A DNA stretch of 13,279 nucleotides from contig WRMT01000052.1 of NCBI GenBank assembly GCA_009777005.1, forward strand, positions 1 through 13,279, written 5' to 3'. Position 1 is the first letter of the stretch. Each line of letters starts with the position of its first letter. This DNA is from Methanobrevibacter sp. Its GTDB lineage: Archaea > Methanobacteriota > Methanobacteria > Methanobacteriales > Methanobacteriaceae. This document shows, piece by piece, positions 8,684 to 13,279 of this stretch. Both the position numbers and the translations under genes were made by a program. The notes under the pieces are model-generated. The model searched no databases, was not told the origin of the DNA, and worked only from the letters and a program-made list of their open reading frames with translations.

Positions 8684-8857
8684 ATATTAATCTTAAATAT
8701 TAATAATTATTAAAATATATTAAACAATAATTTTTAAAGTCTTTGGTATATATCAATCAATATAAATTATATATAAAATATTAGAACCTATTTTAAATAC
8801 ATATCAAATCGATTTCATCAATTTATCTTAAAAGCTTCTTAAAGGAACCAATAATTT

Positions 8858-8915
8858 AAAAAAAAATTAAGATAAAAAAATTGAAAATAAAAGTTAGGAT
8901 TAAAAAAAATCCTAA
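8858..8915 (-). terminator. Hairpin plus T-tract terminator of gene 2
   Basis: On the minus strand, 14 nt after the stop codon, an exact 8-bp stem (TTAGGATT at 8894-8901, AATCCTAA at 8908-8915) encloses a six-base loop. T-rich DNA follows, with runs of 7 T (8874-8880) and 9 T (8858-8866). The stem followed by U tracts is a convincing intrinsic terminator. It makes co-transcription of the two genes unlikely. Confidence 0.75.
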
Positions 8916-8929
8916 AATAAAATTATAAT

Positions 8930-9187
8930 TTAGATTTTTTTTCTCCAAAATCCGATTAGAAGAATACTCACTAATGATAAAACCAGTATAAGCATTGGAT
9001 TACCCACGTTGTACATCGCAATAGGAGAAGCAAGCTTATTAGCACTTAAAACATCATAGTCATAATAATCAGGATCTACAGTATCAGGATCCACAAAGTC
9101 ATTATCTGTATCATTTTTACCTGGTTTTGAACCATTAGTATTATTGTCAGTACCATTACTACCATTATTATCATCATTACTTTCATT
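8930..9187 (-). other. C-terminal linker and anchor of gene 2
   Basis: Visible residues 1365-1449. The linker is Asn/Gly/Asp-rich, then Asp-Pro-rich (VDPDTVDPDYYDYDV), then MYNVGNP, a hydrophobic helix at about 1428-1445 and RKKI. It shares with the other gene the order M.N..NP, I-L-V-L-S-L, LLIGFWRK and a short basic end. It ends in an A8 run (T8 on the plus strand at 8935-8942) that encodes part of the basic tail. Confidence 0.8.
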
Positions 9188-12100
9188 AGATGATGCATTA
9201 ATGGTAAAAAAACGACTATCTAGAGATTCCCTATAAATACTATTTCCAAGGAATTCAGCCGTAATTATACCTTCAGAAATGAAGGAATAGTTAAATGTAG
9301 CAATTCCATTACTGTTTGTTGGAACAATACCCATAAAATGACCATCAAGGAGAAATACAACTATTTCATTAGCTAATGGTTTGTTATATTCATCGAAAAG
9401 TCTTGCAACAAATGAAATAGAATTATCTTGGTTTTGAACAGTTGAAACAATTAAAGTAGTCTTAACTGGACGAATTGTTAAAGTACTATTAGAACTTGTC
9501 GTTGCATAATTATTATCTCCTAAGAAAACAGTATTTATAGAATAAACACCTTGAGAAAGTATATCATAATTGATGAAAGCCCTACCATAATTATCGGTTT
9601 TAAATTGACCAATACTAATTCCATCAATGAAAACTTCAATAACCATATCAGATAGTAAATTACCAAACTCATCCACTAAAGTAGCTGCAAAATCAGCATT
9701 TTGAAGAGCATTTAAAACAACATTATTCAAAAGAAGTGAAGTTGAAAACTTATCTACAATTAAAACACCAGTAGAGCTAGAATTAAGATAAATAGTTGTT
9801 CCATTGAAATAAGCACTAATCAAAAAGTCACCAGCTATTGAAGGAGTATAGTATAGGAAAGCTATACCATTAGTATTTGTAGTAAGATTATACTCTTGAC
9901 CATCAATAGTTACAGTGATTATTTCATTGACAATAGGGTTTCCAAACTCATCACGAAGAGTTATAGGAATAGTAGTGTTTATAAATGGTTTAGTAGTAAC
10001 AGAACCTATAACAATACTTGAATTCATGATTGTAACTTCTATGATAATACTACCATTAGAAGATTCATAAGTACTACTACCATTATATCGAGCTTCAATA
10101 AGATGATTTCCAAGAGAAATAGGAATAAATGATAAAAATACTCTACCATTAGCGTTGGTTACATTAGATCCAATGTATGCACCATTTACATAAAAGTCAA
10201 CTGTGTTGGTAGCTACAGGATAACCTCTTTCATCATGCAAATCAGCGATTAAATTACTTGTAAAATTCAATCTAAGAGGAACATCAACCACGATAATGTT
10301 TGTTTCGAGTTTATTAACATTTAAATTAGAGCTATTTGTAAAGCCATTGTAAATATCATTACCTAACCAACTAACAACTATAGTTAAATTCCCAACATTC
10401 TGAGGAGCATAAGAGAAAGTCCAAAAACCAACAGCATTGGTAGCTACTGTGAAAGATTGACCATCTACAACTATAGTAATTATTACATTAGCTACAGGAT
10501 TGCCATTTTCATCAAGTAAAGTACCATTTATGGAACCTTGAATTCCAAGACTAAAAGAAGCTGGAACAATAATAGAGGAGTTAGTATCCAATTTAAGAAC
10601 ATTCAAAGTAGTACTGTTAGAAAAGCCATTGTAAATATCATTACCTATCCAACTTACAACAATGCTTAAGTTTCCTGTACTTGTAGGAATATAGGATAAA
10701 TTCCAAAAACCAGCAGCATTAGTTGTCACATAATATGGCTGACCAGCAGAAACCACTGTAATATTTGCATTAGCTACAGGATTACCTTTTTCATCAAGTA
10801 AGGTACCATTAATATTAACAATTTCTCCAAATTTAGAAGAAGTTGGAACAATAATTGAAGAATTGATTCCTAGTTTAAGTATGTTTAAATTTGTTCCATT
10901 TTCTTCTGTTCCATTTTCACCGATATTGATTTCATTTACAGTGAGATTTGCAAAATTGGAAATATTTCCAGAACCATTAATCTGGACAGTAACTGTTAAG
11001 GTTACATTATCACCAATATTAATTGAGCCTACATTCCATGAAATGGTCCTAGTTAGTGGATTATATATACCTCCAGCACTACTTATCACATAAACCAGGC
11101 GAGGATCTAAAACATCCACAACAACTACACCTGTAGCATTATCAGGACCATAGTTGGTCACTACAATAGTATAGAGAACATAATCACCTATAGTAACAGA
11201 ACCTGTTATATTATGATTTTTAGTTATAGTCAAATTCACAGTACTATTAACAGTGAAATTAGAACCATTGTTACCACTAGTAGTGTTATTACCAATATTA
11301 GTTTCATTAGAAGTAACACTAGCACTATTACTTATGTTACCTGTACCATTTACACGGACAACTAAAATCAGAGTAGCATTACTGCCTCTATTAATTGTTC
11401 CTACATTCCAAACAACATGAGAACCATTAAAAGAATAATTACCAGTAGCACTAACAAATATCAAACGAGGATCCAAAACATCAGTTACAACTACACTTGT
11501 AGCATTATCAGGACCATAATTCCTTACAATAATTGTATACTCTACCAAATCACCTACATTCATAAATTCACTAGCATTACTAGTTTTATCAATAGTCAAA
11601 TTCACAGTAGCATTAACCGTGAAATTAGTACTATTATTACCACTAGTAGTGTTATTACCAATATTTGTCTCATTAGAAGTAACATTAGCACTATTACTAA
11701 TATTTCCTGTACCATTAACACGAACAACCAAAATCAAAGTAACATTGTTACCATTATTAATTGTACCCACATTCCATACAACATGAGAACCATTAAAAGA
11801 ATAATTACCAGTAGCACTAACAAACAACAAACGAGGATCCAAAGCATCAGTAACAACAACACCTGTAGCATTATCAGGACCATAATTTCTTACAATAATT
11901 GTATACTCTACCAAATCACCTACATTCATAAATTCACTAGCATTACTAGTCTTATCAATAGTCAAATTCACAGTAGCATTAACAGTAAAATTAGAACTAT
12001 TATTACCAGTACTATTATTACCAATATTAGTCTCATTAGAAGTAACACTAGCACTATTATTAATACTACCAGTGCCATTTACACGAACAATCAAAATCAG

Positions 12101-13279
12101 AGTAACATTACTACCTCTATTAATAGTACCTACATTCCAAACAATATGAGAACCATTAAAAGAATAATTACCAGTAGCACTAACAAATATCAAACGAGGA
12201 TCTAAAACGTCTACAACAACTACTCCTGTAGCATTATCAGGACCATAATTAGTTACAACAATAGTATACTCTACTAGATCACCAAGATTCACAAGTCCTG
12301 TGACATTACTAAACTTATCAATAGTCAAATTAACTGTAGCATTAACAGTGAAATTAGTACTATTATTCCCACTAGTACTGTTATTACCAATATTAGTCTC
12401 ATTAGAAGTAACACTAGCACTATTACTTATGTTACCTGTACCATTAACACGAACAACCAAAATCAAAGTAACATTGTTACCATTATTAATCGTACCAACG
12501 TTCCAAATAACATGAGAACCATTAAAAGAATAATTACCAGTAGCACTAACAAACAACAAACGAGGATCCAAAGCATCAGTTACAACTACACCTGTAGCAT
12601 TATCAGGACCATAATTTCTTACAACAATAGTATACTCAACCAAATCACCAACACTCATAAACTCACTAGCATTACTAGTCTTATCAATAGTCAAATTCAC
12701 AGTAGCATTAACAGTGAAATTAGTACTATTATTACCTGTACTATTGTTACCAATATTAGTCTCATTAGAAGTAACATTAGCACCATTATTAATATTTCCT
12801 GTACCATTAACACGAACAACTAAAATCAAAGTAACATTACTACCCCTATTAATAGTACCTACATTCCAAACAACATGAGAACCATTAAAAGAATAATTAC
12901 CAGTAGCACTAACAAAAATCAAACGAGGATCCAAAGCATCAGTAACAACCACACCTGTAGCATTATCAGGACCAAAATTAGTCACAACAATAGTATACTC
13001 AACCAAATCACCAACATTCACAAGTCCTGTAACATTGCTAAACTTATCAATAGTCAAATTAACAGTAGCATTAACAGTGAAATTAGTACTATTATTACCA
13101 GTGCTATTATTACCAATATTAGTTTCATTAGAAGTAACATTAGCACTATTACTAATATTTCCTGTACCATTTACACGAACAACTAAAATCAAAGTAACAT
13201 TACTACCCCTATTAATAGTACCTACATTCCAAACAACATGAGAACCATTAAAAGAATAATTACCAGTAGCACTAACAAA
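8930..13279 (-). CDS. Giant adhesin-like surface protein, 5'-truncated by the window edge (DUF11 array, 6 x Ig-like, C-terminal anchor; 1449 aa visible)
   Basis: This is the C-terminal part of a second adhesin-like protein. The frame is open from the right edge to a TAA at 8930-8932. A TTG at 13192 could be taken as a start, but the codons before it (FVSATGNYSF onward) encode the expected first half of a DUF11 domain, so the gene enters from outside the window. Numbering from the edge: residues 1-71 are the end of one DUF11 domain, 72-802 six complete DUF11 domains, 803-1364 six Ig-like domains, and 1365-1425 a linker rich in Asp, Asn and Gly. About 1428-1445 is a transmembrane helix, followed by RKKI. 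Signal peptide, head domain and promoter must lie beyond 13279. The Ig stalk and anchor match the neighbouring gene almost domain for domain, with one extra Ig domain here. I see no cysteine in the visible part. A surface-stalk role is inferred from the family. Confidence 0.93.
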   Translation of the reverse strand, partial: FVSATGNYSFNGSHVVWNVGTINRGSNVTLILVVRVNGTGNISNSANVTSNETNIGNNSTGNNSTNFTVNATVNLTIDKFSNVTGLVNVGDLVEYTIVVTNFGPDNATGVVVTDALDPRLIFVSATGNYSFNGSHVVWNVGTINRGSNVTLILVVRVNGTGNINNGANVTSNETNIGNNSTGNNSTNFTVNATVNLTIDKTSNASEFMSVGDLVEYTIVVRNYGPDNATGVVVTDALDPRLLFVSATGNYSFNGSHVIWNVGTINNGNNVTLILVVRVNGTGNISNSASVTSNETNIGNNSTSGNNSTNFTVNATVNLTIDKFSNVTGLVNLGDLVEYTIVVTNYGPDNATGVVVVDVLDPRLIFVSATGNYSFNGSHIVWNVGTINRGSNVTLILIVRVNGTGSINNSASVTSNETNIGNNSTGNNSSNFTVNATVNLTIDKTSNASEFMNVGDLVEYTIIVRNYGPDNATGVVVTDALDPRLLFVSATGNYSFNGSHVVWNVGTINNGNNVTLILVVRVNGTGNISNSANVTSNETNIGNNTTSGNNSTNFTVNATVNLTIDKTSNASEFMNVGDLVEYTIIVRNYGPDNATSVVVTDVLDPRLIFVSATGNYSFNGSHVVWNVGTINRGSNATLILVVRVNGTGNISNSASVTSNETNIGNNTTSGNNGSNFTVNSTVNLTITKNHNITGSVTIGDYVLYTIVVTNYGPDNATGVVVVDVLDPRLVYVISSAGGIYNPLTRTISWNVGSINIGDNVTLTVTVQINGSGNISNFANLTVNEINIGENGTEENGTNLNILKLGINSSIIVPTSSKFGEIVNINGTLLDEKGNPVANANITVVSAGQPYYVTTNAAGFWNLSYIPTSTGNLSIVVSWIGNDIYNGFSNSTTLNVLKLDTNSSIIVPASFSLGIQGSINGTLLDENGNPVANVIITIVVDGQSFTVATNAVGFWTFSYAPQNVGNLTIVVSWLGNDIYNGFTNSSNLNVNKLETNIIVVDVPLRLNFTSNLIADLHDERGYPVATNTVDFYVNGAYIGSNVTNANGRVFLSFIPISLGNHLIEARYNGSSTYESSNGSIIIEVTIMNSSIVIGSVTTKPFINTTIPITLRDEFGNPIVNEIITVTIDGQEYNLTTNTNGIAFLYYTPSIAGDFLISAYFNGTTIYLNSSSTGVLIVDKFSTSLLLNNVVLNALQNADFAATLVDEFGNLLSDMVIEVFIDGISIGQFKTDNYGRAFINYDILSQGVYSINTVFLGDNNYATTSSNSTLTIRPVKTTLIVSTVQNQDNSISFVARLFDEYNKPLANEIVVFLLDGHFMGIVPTNSNGIATFNYSFISEGIITAEFLGNSIYRESLDSRFFTINASSNESNDDNNGSNGTDNNTNGSKPGKNDTDNDFVDPDTVDPDYYDYDVLSANKLASPIAMYNVGNPMLILVLSLVSILLIGFWRKKI
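9188..10873 (-). repeat. Six bacterial Ig-like domains of gene 2
   Basis: Visible residues 803-1364, six units of 93-94 residues: Ig1 10873-10592, Ig2 10591-10310, Ig3 10309-10028, Ig4 10027-9749, Ig5 9748-9467, Ig6 9466-9188. Ig3-Ig6 correspond one to one with Ig2-Ig5 of the neighbouring gene (for example PLRLNFTSNL, TTIPITL.DEFGN, YLNSSS.GVL, YRES.DS). Ig1 and Ig2 are tandem copies with a 282-bp period. The module is likely the wall-spanning stalk. Confidence 0.87.
10874..13279 (-). repeat. DUF11 array of gene 2: one partial and six complete units
   Basis: From the window edge: R0 (partial) 13279-13067, R1 13066-12704, R2 12703-12338, R3 12337-11975, R4 11974-11609, R5 11608-11243, R6 11242-10874. 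R1-R5 are 121 or 122 residues and nearly identical. They alternate between an A type (KFSNVTGLVN, no Ser before the last GNN) and a B type (KTSNASEFM, with SGNN): A, B, A, B, B-like. The 106 bp at 13174-13279 are identical to 12811-12916. R6 belongs to the TRTISW subtype seen mainly in the neighbouring gene. Confidence 0.92.

Larger units (their letters stand above)
8217..8857. other. Gene-free AT-rich intergenic stretch
   Basis: Between the gene 1 promoter candidate and the gene 2 terminator I see no ORF of note, no tRNA- or rRNA-like segment and no long direct repeat. The DNA is almost pure A/T in places. Palindromes are present, including an 8-bp inverted repeat at 8661-8683 and an 18-bp A/T palindrome near 8600, but they are cheap in such composition. 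A small RNA cannot be excluded. Confidence 0.6.

Noticed and set aside
11417..12205. A 262-codon open frame on the plus strand opposite the gene 2 repeats
   Set aside because: It is a shadow of the repetitive coding strand. Its translation is low-complexity (Ile, Thr, Asn, Ser), repeats with the DUF11 period, and has no RBS or domain.
13190..13192. TTG at 13192 as the start of gene 2
   Set aside because: The frame stays open to the window edge, and the 29 codons before the TTG encode conserved DUF11 sequence identical to that in the next unit.
12300..13241. Several short plus-strand open frames of 68-103 codons
   Set aside because: They recur with the 363-bp period in the same places opposite each DUF11 unit, as expected from antisense of repeated codons.
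10874..13279. Regular direct repeats as a CRISPR array
   Set aside because: The period is 363-366 bp, the whole unit is coding and conserved, and there are no short repeats with unique spacers.

Overview
The window carries two very large, modular, secreted surface proteins, both on the minus strand. Their design is that of the adhesin-like proteins (ALPs) of methanogenic archaea of the order Methanobacteriales (Methanobrevibacter/Methanosphaera type). The evidence is a signal peptide, a right-handed beta-helix, long arrays of DUF11 and bacterial Ig-like domains and a C-terminal membrane anchor. The DNA is very AT-rich, the ribosome binding site is a strong GGAGGTG, there is an archaeal-type TATA box, and T-rich tracts follow both genes. 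Genus and species cannot be fixed from this sequence, and no housekeeping gene is present to anchor it.

Layout from left to right: (1) 1-145 is an A-rich stretch that reads as several T runs on the minus strand, the probable terminator of gene 1. (2) 146-8056, minus strand, is complete gene 1 (2636 aa): signal peptide, beta-helix, 11 DUF11 domains, 5 Ig-like domains, an acidic linker, a transmembrane helix and a basic tail. (3) 8057-8929 is 873 bp of very AT-rich DNA with no recognisable gene. It holds the RBS, a candidate TATA box and inverted repeat for gene 1, and the hairpin/T-tract terminator of gene 2. (4) 8930 to beyond 13279, minus strand, is the 3' part of gene 2 (1449 aa visible, no start in the window): part of one DUF11 domain, six complete DUF11 domains, six Ig-like domains, an acidic linker and the same C-terminal anchor.

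The two genes are paralogues in tandem. Their last DUF11 domain, Ig-like stalk and anchor are clearly homologous and nearly collinear. The upstream DUF11 arrays have expanded separately in each gene, by 363/366-bp units in gene 2 and by a 363-bp triplication in gene 1. The likely picture is a wall-anchored stalk whose length and exposed head evolve by recombination among repeats. No enzyme, RNA gene, mobile element or CRISPR array was found. The interest lies in the repeat dynamics, the shared C-terminal sorting-like signal and the control region.
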